22,673 nucleotides of DNA from CAYRPN01 sp964426135 (GCA_964426135.1 CAYRPN010000094.1:1-22673); one strand, 5' to 3'; counted from the stretch's first letter, positions 7,699-14,764 are shown. Notes: generated by a model from the letters alone, not told the origin. A program made the numbers and translations.

Positions 7699-8451
7699 AT
7701 GCATTCGCCTCCTCCAACCTGGCGCGGCCAATCGTCGTCGCGATCGCAGACGATCGCCATCGGCAAAGTCGTCGGTCAGCACTGCCGCGCCGGCGACCTG
7801 ATCGCGCTGATCGGCGAACTGGGCGCGGGCAAGACGCAGTTCACGCAAGGCCTCGCCGCGGGGCTGGGAATCGATGCGGCGGTGGCGAGTCCGACGTTCG
7901 TCATGGCGCAGGAGTACACGCGCGAGCAGAGCGGAAAGGAGCAAGCGCCGCTTCGCCTCATCCACATCGACGCATACCGCATTCACAAGCTCGACGAGCT
8001 CGAATCCATCGGCTGGGAAATCACCGGCGACACCCTCGGCGGCGAGATGCGCCGCGGCAGCGTCGTCGCCATCGAGTGGGCGGACCGCCTCGATGAACTC
8101 GTCGGCAGCGACCGGTTGGAAGTGAAGCTCGCGCATGTCGGTGACGACCAGAGAAATGTTCAGATCATGGCTCACGGCAACTGGGCGGGCCGGTCAAAAG
8201 AGTTGTTCGATGCGCTGCGTGCCGTCCTGCCAAATCCAATTCAAGCTTCAGCCACTGCAACCCCCAACCCCGAACCCCCAACCCCGAACCCCATTCCCTG
8301 TCCCATCTGCAAAAAGCCCGTGCTCAAAACCGACGCGACGTTTCCGTTCTGCTCGAAGCGCTGCAAGACGATCGATCTTGGCAAATGGCTCAGCGGGAAT
8401 TACGTCATCAGCCGGCCGGTGGAGCAGAACGATCTGGAAGAAGAGTCGTGA
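7699..8451 (+). CDS. tsaE: TsaE-YacG fusion protein
   Basis: Residues ~15-175 are TsaE, the ATPase of the TsaBDE complex that makes the t6A37 modification of tRNA. Walker A is GELGAGKT at 39-46; SPTFVMAQEY is at 64-73, HIDAYRI at 89-95 and VAIEWADRL at 123-131. Residues ~199-240 match YacG, the small zinc protein known in E. coli as a DNA gyrase inhibitor. Its ligands are C201 and C204, then C218 and C222 (CPIC...FCSKRC), followed by TIDLGKWLSGNYVI. The two parts are joined by a linker encoded by an AACCCCGAACCCCC tandem repeat. The ATG at 7699 gives 250 residues. The open frame reaches upstream into the ABC gene but without conserved sequence. TACAAT lies 13 bases before the ATG. Both parts look complete. 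Confidence 0.93.
   Translation: MHSPPPTWRGQSSSRSQTIAIGKVVGQHCRAGDLIALIGELGAGKTQFTQGLAAGLGIDAAVASPTFVMAQEYTREQSGKEQAPLRLIHIDAYRIHKLDELESIGWEITGDTLGGEMRRGSVVAIEWADRLDELVGSDRLEVKLAHVGDDQRNVQIMAHGNWAGRSKELFDALRAVLPNPIQASATATPNPEPPTPNPIPCPICKKPVLKTDATFPFCSKRCKTIDLGKWLSGNYVISRPVEQNDLEEES
8258..8292. repeat. AACCCC(C/G) tandem repeat forming the TsaE-YacG linker
   Basis: About five copies of a seven-base word, AACCCCC or AACCCCG, lie in tandem and are translated as a Pro/Asn/Thr-rich linker (TPNPEPPTPNP). The repeat lies exactly at the junction of the two protein domains. Confidence 0.8.
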
Positions 8452-8482
8452 TCGGTGCCGCGGATTGCGTGCGGAGTTGCGC

Positions 8483-8630
8483 GGTTAGCGGAAACGCCGC
8501 AGGCGTCTGGGCGGCGAACCTTGCGACCCCATTTCCAATTCGACTTGAACCCGCACGAATCGGCGTTGAATGCGCACGATTGGTTGACGCGCGATCGATC
8601 GTCCAGACGCCTTCGGCGTTTCCGCTAAAC
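8483..8630. repeat. GTTTAGC inverted-repeat pair (copies 2 and 3)
   Basis: The left arm 8483-8510 (GGTTAGCGGAAACGCC and on to CTGG) and the right arm 8603-8630 are 28 bases each and complementary except at two positions. They are separated by 92 bp. The element fills the convergent gap between the tsaE-yacG fusion and the SASA gene. Its arms are nearly identical to the pair at 17950-18055, although the two centres differ. It could act as a bidirectional transcript end. Confidence 0.85.
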
Positions 8631-8646
8631 GTCCATGCGCCAGGCG

Positions 8647-10350
8647 TCAATACGCCTTCCCCTCCGTCAAACCCTTCCTCGTGTCCGTCCGGAACGGCGA
8701 CGCCGGCAGCCCCGCGCCGTTCACCAGGTTCGGCTCCGCGTCGTCGCGCCAGGCGAAGCGCACCGCCACCGGCTTCTTCACGCCTTCCGCGCTGACGACA
8801 ATTGCGTTGCCTTCGATCTTCGCGGCGGCGGCGACGAAATTCTGATCTTCGCCGGCGATTTCGAAATGGCTCAGCGGCTTGTCGTCGCGCGATTTCAGGC
8901 CGCGCGTGCTGCCCGTGTACGCTTCGTCGAACTCGATCGCGATCTTGTCGCCGTCGACCTTGTGCGACTTGAAAATCGGCCCGCTGTAGACCACATCCTT
9001 GTGCGCATACGTTTTCGCCAGCGCCCACAGGCTCAGCCGCTTGCCCACGTCGAGCTTGTTGGTCGGATGAATATCCGCCACGTTGCCGATGTCGGTAATC
9101 ACCGCCATACCCGTGTTCTTCACGTTCTTGAGCGTCAGCAACTGCGCTTCCCACAGTTCCGCGCACAACGCCGGATCGTTGCGCGTGTAGCGGAACGGGG
9201 CGAGCTGCACGAAATAGAACGGGAACGGCAAGTCGCCGCCGGAAGCCGCTCCCCCGGCGTTCGCAAAATCCTTGCGCCAGTTCTCAATCATCGCAGGAAA
9301 CAGCGTGCGATACTGGTGCGCCCGCGGGCAGTTGCTTTCGCCCTGGTACCAGATCGCCCCGCGGATGGCGTAGGGCAGCAGCGGCGCGATCATGCCGTTG
9401 TAAAGATTCGCCGGCCGATTCTGGCTCAGGCCCGGCAACGTGAGCAGCCGCGGCTTCACCGGCGCGGGCTTGCCGTCTTTCTTCGCCTTGTCCGCGTCCG
9501 CCTTCCACTTGGCGAGCATGTCGTTGTTCTTTTTCTCGATCGACTCCGGCGTCGTCGACGCCACATCCTTGTCCCATTTCTCCAGCAGCGGCTTCAGCTC
9601 CCCCACCGCTTCCAGCGACGCTCGGCTCGCCCATGCCTCGGCGGGGGTGCCGCCGTAGGACGAATCGATCAGACCGATGGCGACGTTCAGTTTCTGATGC
9701 AGCTCGCGTCCGAAGTAATAACCCACCGCCGAGAATCCCGCCGCCGTCTTCGAATCGCACTCGACCCACTTGCCCTTGATGTCGTCCTGCGGCTTCTCCT
9801 GCGGATTACGCGGCACGCTGAGCAGACGAATCTTCGGGTGATTCGCAGCCGCCACTTCCTTGTCCGCGTTGTCCGCCTTGGACAACGTCCACGCCATGTT
9901 GGATTGCCCGGAGCAGAGCCAGACTTCGCCGACCATCACGTTCTTGATTTCGATCTTGTTCTTGCCCTGCACGGTGACGGTGTACGGCCCGCCGTAGGCG
10001 AGCGCGGGCAACTTCACCTGCCACTTGCCGCCGGCGTCGGCCTTGGCCTTGGATTGGATGTTGATGCTGGGATCGACGCGCACGTTCAGCTTCGTGCGCA
10101 GATCTTTCAAAGGACTGTCCGCCGGAATCACCTGCCCCAGGTTCACGCCCTCGGCCAGCTTCGCCCCCGGCAGCGTCACCGCCACCTCTTCACCCGCCTC
10201 GGCCCAGCCCCAGATCACGACGGGCTTGCCTTGCTGCAGCACCATGTTGTCGCCGATGATCGCGGGCAGTTTCACCTCCGCGCGGGCGGCGTGCGAAGCA
10301 GCGACGAGGCAGGCGAGCAGGCAGATCGTTTGGAACAGGCGTGCGGTCAT
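8647..10350 (-). CDS. Secreted sialate O-acetylesterase (SASA/DUF303 family)
   Basis: Predicted to remove O-acetyl groups from sialic acid or plant and microbial polysaccharides outside the cytoplasm. The ATG at 10350 gives 567 residues with a clear signal peptide (residues 1-24, ending AARA); AAAGG lies upstream. The frame extends 67 residues further upstream, but that part has no conserved sequence. Catalytic-type motifs are VWLCSGQSNMAW at 143-154 with the nucleophile Ser150, IDSSYGGTPAEAW at 228-240, GAIWYQGESN at 331-340 and DIHPTNK at 426-432 with the likely Asp/His pair D426 and H428. A Lys/Asp-rich helical insert (~255-300) lies between the second and third motifs. The gene stands alone, so the natural substrate is not indicated by its neighbours. 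Confidence 0.92.
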   Translation of the reverse strand: MTARLFQTICLLACLVAASHAARAEVKLPAIIGDNMVLQQGKPVVIWGWAEAGEEVAVTLPGAKLAEGVNLGQVIPADSPLKDLRTKLNVRVDPSINIQSKAKADAGGKWQVKLPALAYGGPYTVTVQGKNKIEIKNVMVGEVWLCSGQSNMAWTLSKADNADKEVAAANHPKIRLLSVPRNPQEKPQDDIKGKWVECDSKTAAGFSAVGYYFGRELHQKLNVAIGLIDSSYGGTPAEAWASRASLEAVGELKPLLEKWDKDVASTTPESIEKKNNDMLAKWKADADKAKKDGKPAPVKPRLLTLPGLSQNRPANLYNGMIAPLLPYAIRGAIWYQGESNCPRAHQYRTLFPAMIENWRKDFANAGGAASGGDLPFPFYFVQLAPFRYTRNDPALCAELWEAQLLTLKNVKNTGMAVITDIGNVADIHPTNKLDVGKRLSLWALAKTYAHKDVVYSGPIFKSHKVDGDKIAIEFDEAYTGSTRGLKSRDDKPLSHFEIAGEDQNFVAAAAKIEGNAIVVSAEGVKKPVAVRFAWRDDAEPNLVNGAGLPASPFRTDTRKGLTEGKAY

Positions 10351-10688
10351 GGTGGTGCCTTTCGTGTGCGGATGGGTCAACGCATGGTAGCGGGCGGCTG
10401 CGAGATTGGGATGCGCCAGGTCGGCTGGGACGGACGGGTTGGGATTGCCCGGTGGCCAGTGGCCGGTCACGTACCCCCGGGGTGTCGGAATTGCATTTAA
10501 ATCACTTTGAATCATGGAGTTACAATTTCGACTGCCATAAAGGTAGGACACTCGCGTTTGCCGGTTTTTTCATTGGTTAAAGCGTTGCTTCGAAACAGGT
10601 TGTAGCAAAAAAGTGAAGTGGCCGGAAATGGCCGGGTGGCCACATGGTGTCACCGGCTGTCGGATAAGCCGCAGCACCGGGGTGCGCC
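10351..10688. other. Intergenic region upstream of the SASA gene
   Basis: No gene is recognised. The middle (about 10490-10610) is clearly more AT-rich than its surroundings and probably holds the SASA promoter. A weak match on the minus strand is TTGTAA, 17 bases, then ATTTAA, near 10495-10523. Clusters of the GTGGCC/GGCCAC word flank it at 10448-10467 and 10618-10650, with small inverted repeats. Confidence 0.4.
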
Positions 10689-11003
10689 TTATTCGGATGT
10701 CGAGTCAATCTGGGATTCGCAGCGACGCTGACGGAGCATTTCAATTACCTTTGGATCGCTGCCTCGGTAACGGATGCACGCCACCTCGCTGGATTCGACC
10801 ACCTCCATCATTTGTGTCAATTGCTCGGGCGTCTGGGGCTGGCGGCAGACGTAGCAATGTCGCACCTCGCCTTTGGCGTCCGTCTCCCATTGGAAAAGCT
10901 CCGGCGCGACATTCAGAGGCAAATCGCACCTGATGCAACAACCATCGACCACATAAAACGGCCCAACGACATTCAACGGATGCGGTTGAGGGTCGGCAGA
11001 CAT
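10689..11003 (-). CDS. Small ferredoxin-like cysteine protein
   Basis: Precise role unknown. The product is 104 residues from the ATG at 11003. Residues 11-39 (NVVGPFYVVDGCCIRCDLPL then NVAPELF) look like the cluster-binding start of a single-cluster bacterial ferredoxin, where C-x2-C is followed by APELF. The third cysteine position of the usual C-x2-C-x2-C is Pro29. Further cysteines are C50 and C53 (CYVC) and C76 in a VACIRY context, where ferredoxins have the distal cysteine. It may therefore bind a [3Fe-4S] or altered cluster, or zinc. An extended -10 (TG-G-TATCAT) ends nine bases before the ATG, which suggests a near-leaderless transcript. It lies 83 bp after proC on the same strand and could also be read through from it. 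Confidence 0.7.
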   Translation of the reverse strand: MSADPQPHPLNVVGPFYVVDGCCIRCDLPLNVAPELFQWETDAKGEVRHCYVCRQPQTPEQLTQMMEVVESSEVACIRYRGSDPKVIEMLRQRRCESQIDSTSE

Positions 11004-11012
11004 GGTGCCAAA

Positions 11013-11020
11013 TGATACCA
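11013..11020 (-). promoter_or_regulatory. Extended -10 box of the ferredoxin-like gene
   Basis: On the minus strand TGGTATCAT ends nine bases before the ATG at 11003, matching TGnTATnnT. This spacing would give a transcript starting at or next to the ATG. No clear -35 box is seen. Confidence 0.35.
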
Positions 11021-11086
11021 GATTTGAGGCGAACCTGCACATCAAGCATCGGACACACAGTGTCCGGCTCGCTTCGAACAAGCGCA

Positions 11087-12085
11087 TCACTTCCCCAACT
11101 CCCTGCTCCGCCTCTCCGCCGCCTTGACCGCGTCCGTCCACACCTGCTTCACCTGATTCGCGTCGAGGTGTTTGATCGCGGCCTCCGTCGTGCCGCCGGG
11201 GCTGGTGACTTTGCGGCGAAGCTCGGCGGCGGTATCCGGTGAGTTCAGCAAAAGAGTCGCCGCGCCCAGCAGCGTCTGGCCCACGAGCAGCCGGGCGTGC
11301 TCGCCCAGGCCCAGATCGGTCGCGGCCTGCTGCATCGCTTCGGCGAGGTAAAAGACGTAGGCAGGGCCGGAGCCGGAGACGGCGGTGATCGCGTCGATCA
11401 GCGCCTCCTCCACGCGCACCGCCTTGCCGCCGGCAGCGAAGAGCTTCATGGTCAGCTCTGCCTCGCTGGCAGCGACGCCCGGCCCCACGGCAATACCCGC
11501 CATGCCTTGACCGACCATCATCGGTGTGTTGGGCATGACGCGGATGATTTTGGGGAAGGGTTTAGGGTGTAGGGTGTAGGGTGTAGGGGCGGAGCGGATT
11601 GCGGATTGCGGATTTCGGATTTCGGACTTGGGATTGGGGGTTGGGGATTGGGCCGAACCCTTTGTGCCTTCGTGCCCGTGTGCCTCGATGCCTTCTCTCT
11701 CCGTGTCTTTCCCCTTGGTCCCTTGGTCCCTTGGTTCCTTGGTCCCTTCGCTCTCTTCCGCCATCGCCGCGCCGAGTTTGGCGATCGTCACGCCCGCCAT
11801 GATGGAGATGACCACCTGTTCCTCGGAGCCGAAGCGGGCGAGGTCGCCGGCCACCGGCTTCATCATCTGCGGCTTGACCGCGAGCATGACCTGCGCGCTC
11901 TGCCCGATGACCTCGGCGTTGTCGCTGGTCACCGCGATGCCGAGCTTGTCGAAGACCGCGCGGCGGGCGTCGGCGGGATCGGAGGCGATCATTTGGGATG
12001 GCGCGAGCACGCCCTTGTCGATCGCGGCCTTCGCGATCGCTTCCGCCATGTTGCCAGCGCCGAGGAATCCGAGTTGGTAGCGCAT
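11087..12085 (-). CDS. proC: Pyrroline-5-carboxylate reductase with a 70-codon repeat insert
   Basis: Reduces pyrroline-5-carboxylate to proline with NAD(P)H, the last step of proline synthesis. The product is 332 residues. The dinucleotide-binding motif FLGAGNMAEA lies at 7-16, AVKPQ at 69-73, MPNTP at 184-188, AVSGSGPAYVFYLAEAM and TSPGGTTEA near the C-terminus. Between GVTIAKLGAAM and KIIRVMPNTP, segments that are nearly adjacent in other ProC proteins, lie residues ~109-178. That block is a translated run of simple repeats (EGTKEPRDQGTKG..., NPKSEIRNPQ..., PTPYTLHP). Removing it leaves about 262 residues, the normal family size. All known motifs are kept, so the enzyme may still work with a surface loop. 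AAGG precedes the ATG at 12085, eight bases after the stop of the zinc-ribbon gene. Confidence 0.95.
   Translation of the reverse strand: MRYQLGFLGAGNMAEAIAKAAIDKGVLAPSQMIASDPADARRAVFDKLGIAVTSDNAEVIGQSAQVMLAVKPQMMKPVAGDLARFGSEEQVVISIMAGVTIAKLGAAMAEESEGTKEPRDQGTKGKDTEREGIEAHGHEGTKGSAQSPTPNPKSEIRNPQSAIRSAPTPYTLHPKPFPKIIRVMPNTPMMVGQGMAGIAVGPGVAASEAELTMKLFAAGGKAVRVEEALIDAITAVSGSGPAYVFYLAEAMQQAATDLGLGEHARLLVGQTLLGAATLLLNSPDTAAELRRKVTSPGGTTEAAIKHLDANQVKQVWTDAVKAAERRSRELGK
11552..11761. repeat. Composite simple-repeat block inside proC
   Basis: About 210 bp of several different short words lie end to end. On the plus strand these are GTGTAGG units (11567-11587), GATTGCG and GATTTCG units (11598-11630), GGGATTGGGGGTTGGG (11630-11650), CCTTCGTG-like units (11665-11690) and CCCTTGGT units (11710-11752). 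The block is a multiple of three with no stop in the proC frame. Confidence 0.85.
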
Positions 12086-12093
12086 GTCAAACC

Positions 12094-12426
12094 TTACCTA
12101 AGTCTTTCATCTCGTTCTGTTGACACATCGGGATTCAGTCGCACACCACAATGACGGCAGAACTGGGTACCCGCAAGATCGACTGCCCCCCCTAATAGTG
12201 AACGCTCGCAATTCGGGCAGTGGTAGTAGGTCGCACCAAGACCAGCGAAACAAATCGCAACCAACTCAAGCACCGCGCCGCAACAGAGCAAAAGGGGTGG
12301 GTTTCCGAAATGCGGTGACATGACGAACACGACTATTCCAAGGATGACGAAGACAAAGCCAATGAGGCCGTTTCGAACACCGCGCCTCCGAAGCTCTCGC
12401 CACTGTTCGGTAAAGTCTTTGTTCAT
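12094..12426 (-). CDS. Two-helix membrane protein with a zinc ribbon
   Basis: Unrecognised family. The product is 110 residues. A basic N-terminal segment is followed by transmembrane helices at ~18-37 (NGLIGFVFVILGIVVFVM) and ~44-66. A CPNC...CRHC zinc-ribbon pair lies at C70/C73 and C90/C93, on the cytoplasmic side if the positive-inside rule holds for the N-terminus. The gene starts ten bases after the tyrA stop and ends eight bases before the proC ATG, so it is almost certainly co-transcribed with them. A run of seven G (12186-12192 as C on the plus strand) lies in the coding sequence between helix 2 and the second CxxC. Confidence 0.75.
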   Translation of the reverse strand: MNKDFTEQWRELRRRGVRNGLIGFVFVILGIVVFVMSPHFGNPPLLLCCGAVLELVAICFAGLGATYYHCPNCERSLLGGAVDLAGTQFCRHCGVRLNPDVSTERDERLR

Positions 12427-12436
12427 GAGTACGCGA

Positions 12437-13420
12437 TCACTCGCCCCAGGTCTGTTTCAGCCACGTGTCCCGCGCCTGTTTCGATTCTTCCAGAAATCGC
12501 AGCAGCCCCGCTTCGTCGCTTCGTTCGAGCAGGTCGCGAAACATCGCCAACTCCGCCGCGTAGTGATCGATCGTGTCGAGCATCGCCTGGCGGTTGGTGG
12601 TGAAAATATCGGTCCACACGCGCGGGTCGCCGCTGGCGACGCGGGTCGTGTCGCGGAAGCCGGTGGCGGCGATGCTGATCGCCTTGAGCTTGTCCGCCAG
12701 CGCCACCAGCAGCGACGCGCTGGCGTGGGGCAGGTGACTGATGGCGGCGACGAGGCGGTCGTGGACGTCGGGCGCTTTCTCGGTGAGCTTCATGCCCAGC
12801 GTCTGCCAGAGGTCACGCACGGTGGCCAGGGCGCGCTCGCTGCTGTGAGTTGCGCCGGGCGTGAGGATGCAGAGACGGCCCTTGAATAGTTCAGCGCGGG
12901 CGTGTTCGGGGCCTTGCAGTTCGCTGCCGGCCATGGGATGGGCGCCGACGAAACGCGTCGGATCGGGCAGCAACCGGGCGGCATCGGCGCAGACTTTCGC
13001 TTTGGTGGAGCCGGCGTCGGTGATGATGAGGTCAGGTCGGTCGTGGCGGGCGATCTCGGCGAAAATCGCGGCAAAGGTGGACAGCGGTGTGCAGAGAATG
13101 ATGAGGTGGGAGCACCATCCCGACAGGGTGGTGCCTTCGTCGCCAGGGAGGCACCGCCCTGTCGGGACGGTGCTCTCGGCATCGCACGCAGCGGCAGATT
13201 TTGTCGCCTGTGCGATCGCCTCGTGAACGCTCGCCGCGCCCTCGTCGATGCAGCGCAGGGCCTTGGCGCGGGCGACGACCTCGCTGCGCCGACCGACGCC
13301 GACGATGCGGCCGGCATAGCCCGCGGCACGCAGCGCCAGGCCGATGCTGCCGCCCAGCAGGCCCACGCCGACGATGGTCACCTGGGCGATCTGCGATAAT
13401 GGCTTGGAAACATTCGCCAT
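12437..13420 (-). CDS. tyrA: Prephenate dehydrogenase with a palindromic in-frame insert
   Basis: Oxidatively decarboxylates prephenate (or arogenate) in tyrosine synthesis with NAD(P). The product is 327 residues. The Rossmann motif IVGVGLLGGSIGLAL lies at 16-30, LIILCTPLSTF at 106-116, DAGSTK at 135-140, HPMAGSELQGPEHA at 161-174, and a helical C-terminal domain contains AISHLPHASASLL and SGDPRVWTDIFTTNR. Residues ~76-104 (SAAACDAESTVPTGRCLPGD and on to WCSHL) separate the end of a helix from the LIILCTP strand, which normally follow within a few residues. This insert is encoded by a 26-bp inverted repeat. The gene heads the apparent operon tyrA, zinc-ribbon gene, proC, and is divergent from accA. 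No ACT or chorismate mutase domain is present. Confidence 0.93.
   Translation of the reverse strand: MANVSKPLSQIAQVTIVGVGLLGGSIGLALRAAGYAGRIVGVGRRSEVVARAKALRCIDEGAASVHEAIAQATKSAAACDAESTVPTGRCLPGDEGTTLSGWCSHLIILCTPLSTFAAIFAEIARHDRPDLIITDAGSTKAKVCADAARLLPDPTRFVGAHPMAGSELQGPEHARAELFKGRLCILTPGATHSSERALATVRDLWQTLGMKLTEKAPDVHDRLVAAISHLPHASASLLVALADKLKAISIAATGFRDTTRVASGDPRVWTDIFTTNRQAMLDTIDHYAAELAMFRDLLERSDEAGLLRFLEESKQARDTWLKQTWGE
13111..13174. repeat. Inverted repeat inserted in frame in tyrA
   Basis: The 26-base arms 13111-13136 and 13149-13174 differ at only two positions and enclose a 12-base loop. Each arm is itself an imperfect palindrome around CCCGACAGGG or CCTGTCGGG. The arrangement resembles a paired REP (BIME) unit. 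Confidence 0.88.
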
Positions 13421-13453
13421 GCGGCGTTAACATAGCAGTTTGCGTCCCTGCGA

Positions 13454-13499
13454 GCCGGGGACTGTGTCCCCGGATTCGACCGGAGTCACAGGCTCCGGC
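13454..13499. repeat. Twin CCGGGGA / CCGGAG hairpins between tyrA and accA
   Basis: CCGGGGA at 13455-13461 pairs with TCCCCGG at 13467-13473 across CTGTG. CCGGAG at 13480-13485 pairs with CTCCGG at 13493-13498 across TCACAGG. The second hairpin read on the minus strand resembles the first (AGCCGG, GTG core, CCGG), so the two form a degenerate inverted pair. They lie in the divergent gap. Confidence 0.7.
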
Positions 13500-13576
13500 T
13501 CTGAAAAGGCATCGAGCATCGGCGGACGTGTCGCGCGGATCGGCCGTTGCCGTCGCTGGACGCCCGCGCGGGCCGC

Positions 13577-13603
13577 CGCCGAGCCTTTGGCCCGCCGCTA
13601 AAC
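13577..13603 (-). repeat. GTTTAGC element, degenerate hairpin (copy 4)
   Basis: GCTAAAC at 13597-13603 is preceded by GAGCC-TTT-GGCCCGC. This forms an imperfect GGGCC/GGCTC-type stem, weaker than in the other copies. It is about 105 bp upstream of the accA start. Confidence 0.5.
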
Positions 13604-13639
13604 GGCGCAGGGATGATCGCGGGATTCAGTACCATCCCC

Positions 13640-13708
13640 CACATTCAATACCTTCATTACCTTCATTACCTTCTCTACCTTCTATACCTCCTCCCCCTCC
13701 CCTCCCCC
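13640..13708 (+). repeat. Pyrimidine-rich ATTACCTTC tandem repeat before accA
   Basis: Degenerate TACCTTCAT units (13650-13690) run into CCTCCTCCCCCTCCCCTCCC, ending directly at the accA ATG at 13709. No purine-rich ribosome site is visible within it. It is either the accA 5' leader or another repeat insertion. Confidence 0.65.
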
Positions 13709-14689
13709 ATGTCCGACCAAGACGAATTTCAACCTTACACCGGCACCTACGAACTGGAGTTTGAGCGGCCGCTGCTGCAACTGGAACGCCAGATCGCGGA
13801 GTTGGAGCTGCACATGAAGCAGACCGGTGTGGACCTGTCCGCGGATCTGCGCAAGCTGCGCGACAACCACACGTCGATGCTCAAGAAAACGTTCGAGAAC
13901 CTTTCGCCTTGGGACACAGTGAAGGTGGCGCGGCATCCGGGTCGGCCGCAGACCGTGGATTACCTGCGCATGATCGTGAAGGATTTCTGCGAGTTGCACG
14001 GCGACCGGCGCTACGGCGATGACAAGGCGATCATCACCGGCTTTGGGCGCATCGGCTCGTTCAAATGCCTGATCGTCGGCCACCACAAAGGCCGCGACAC
14101 CAAGGAACGCATCGCGTGCCACTTCGGCTGCGCCCATCCGGAGGGCTACCGCAAGGCGATGTTGAAGATGAAGCTGGCGGAGAAGTTCAAGCTGCCGGTG
14201 GTGACGTTCATCGACACGCCCGGCGCGTATCCGGGCATCGGAGCGGAGGAGCGCGGGCAGGCGGAGGCGATCGCGGTGAACCTGCGCGAAATGGCGAGGC
14301 TGCGCACGCCGGTGGTCTCGGTGGTCATCGGCGAAGGCGGCAGCGGCGGTGCGCTGGGCATCGGCGTGGCGGATCGCATCGGCATGATGCGGCACGCGTG
14401 GTACAGCGTGATCAGCCCCGAAGGCTGCGCGGCGATTCTGTGGAAGACCGGCGCGGAGGCGTCGAAGGCGGCCGACGCGCTGAAACTCACGGCCGAGGAC
14501 AACCTCAAGAACGGCATCGTGGACACCGTGATCGAAGAACCCATGGGCGGCGCCCATCGCAACCCCGCAGCCGCGGCGGACGCGATCGAGAAGTGGATCA
14601 CCAAGAACCTGCGCGAACTGGGCCGGCTGAAACCGGACACGCTGGTGCAGAGGCGAATGGATCGGTTCCGCGCGATCGGGACGGCGTAG
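13709..14689 (+). CDS. accA: Acetyl-CoA carboxylase carboxyltransferase subunit alpha
   Basis: With AccD it transfers the carboxyl group from biotin to acetyl-CoA, the first step of fatty-acid synthesis. The ATG at 13709 gives 326 residues, close to E. coli AccA, and the first residues (FERPLLQLERQIAEL) align with the family N-terminus. The frame upstream of it is translated repeat. Conserved blocks are SPWDTVKVARHPGRPQTVDY at 66-85, ELHGDRRYGDDKA at 95-107, PEGYRKAMLKMKLAEKF at 144-160, FIDTPGAYPGIGAEERGQAE at 167-186, the oxyanion loop GEGGSGGALGIG at 208-219 and SVISPEGCAAILWK at 233-246. Its partner accD is not in the window. The start lacks a Shine-Dalgarno site and is preceded by a pure pyrimidine tract. 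Confidence 0.97.
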   Translation: MSDQDEFQPYTGTYELEFERPLLQLERQIAELELHMKQTGVDLSADLRKLRDNHTSMLKKTFENLSPWDTVKVARHPGRPQTVDYLRMIVKDFCELHGDRRYGDDKAIITGFGRIGSFKCLIVGHHKGRDTKERIACHFGCAHPEGYRKAMLKMKLAEKFKLPVVTFIDTPGAYPGIGAEERGQAEAIAVNLREMARLRTPVVSVVIGEGGSGGALGIGVADRIGMMRHAWYSVISPEGCAAILWKTGAEASKAADALKLTAEDNLKNGIVDTVIEEPMGGAHRNPAAAADAIEKWITKNLRELGRLKPDTLVQRRMDRFRAIGTA

Positions 14690-14709
14690 CGAGGCGGGCA
14701 CTGTGGATC

Positions 14710-14764
14710 GGCCCCCTCGCCCCCGGCTCGGTCCCCCGGTGGGGAGAGGGTTGGCGTGAGGGGA
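14710..14764. repeat. GC-rich CCCCTCGCC / GGGGAGAGGG inverted repeat
   Basis: GGCCCCCTCGCCCCC on the left and GGTGGGGAGAGGG on the right form an imperfect hairpin around CTCGGTCCCCCGG. It starts 21 bases after the accA stop and could double as its transcript end. Confidence 0.55.

Noticed and set aside
8635..10500. 621-residue plus-strand frame opposite the SASA gene
   Set aside because: Rich in Arg, His and Leu with no domain; the minus strand carries the signal peptide and catalytic motifs.
12186..12192. Seven-base homopolymer in the zinc-ribbon gene as a phase-variation switch
   Set aside because: A run of seven is modest for a GC-rich genome, and there is no sign of an alternative frame product.
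12902..13399. Plus-strand frame over tyrA
   Set aside because: Shadow of the prephenate dehydrogenase frame, no motif of its own.
13640..13708. Possible CRISPR-like array of TACCTTCAT units
   Set aside because: The units are short, adjacent and degenerate, with no unique spacers and no cas genes.
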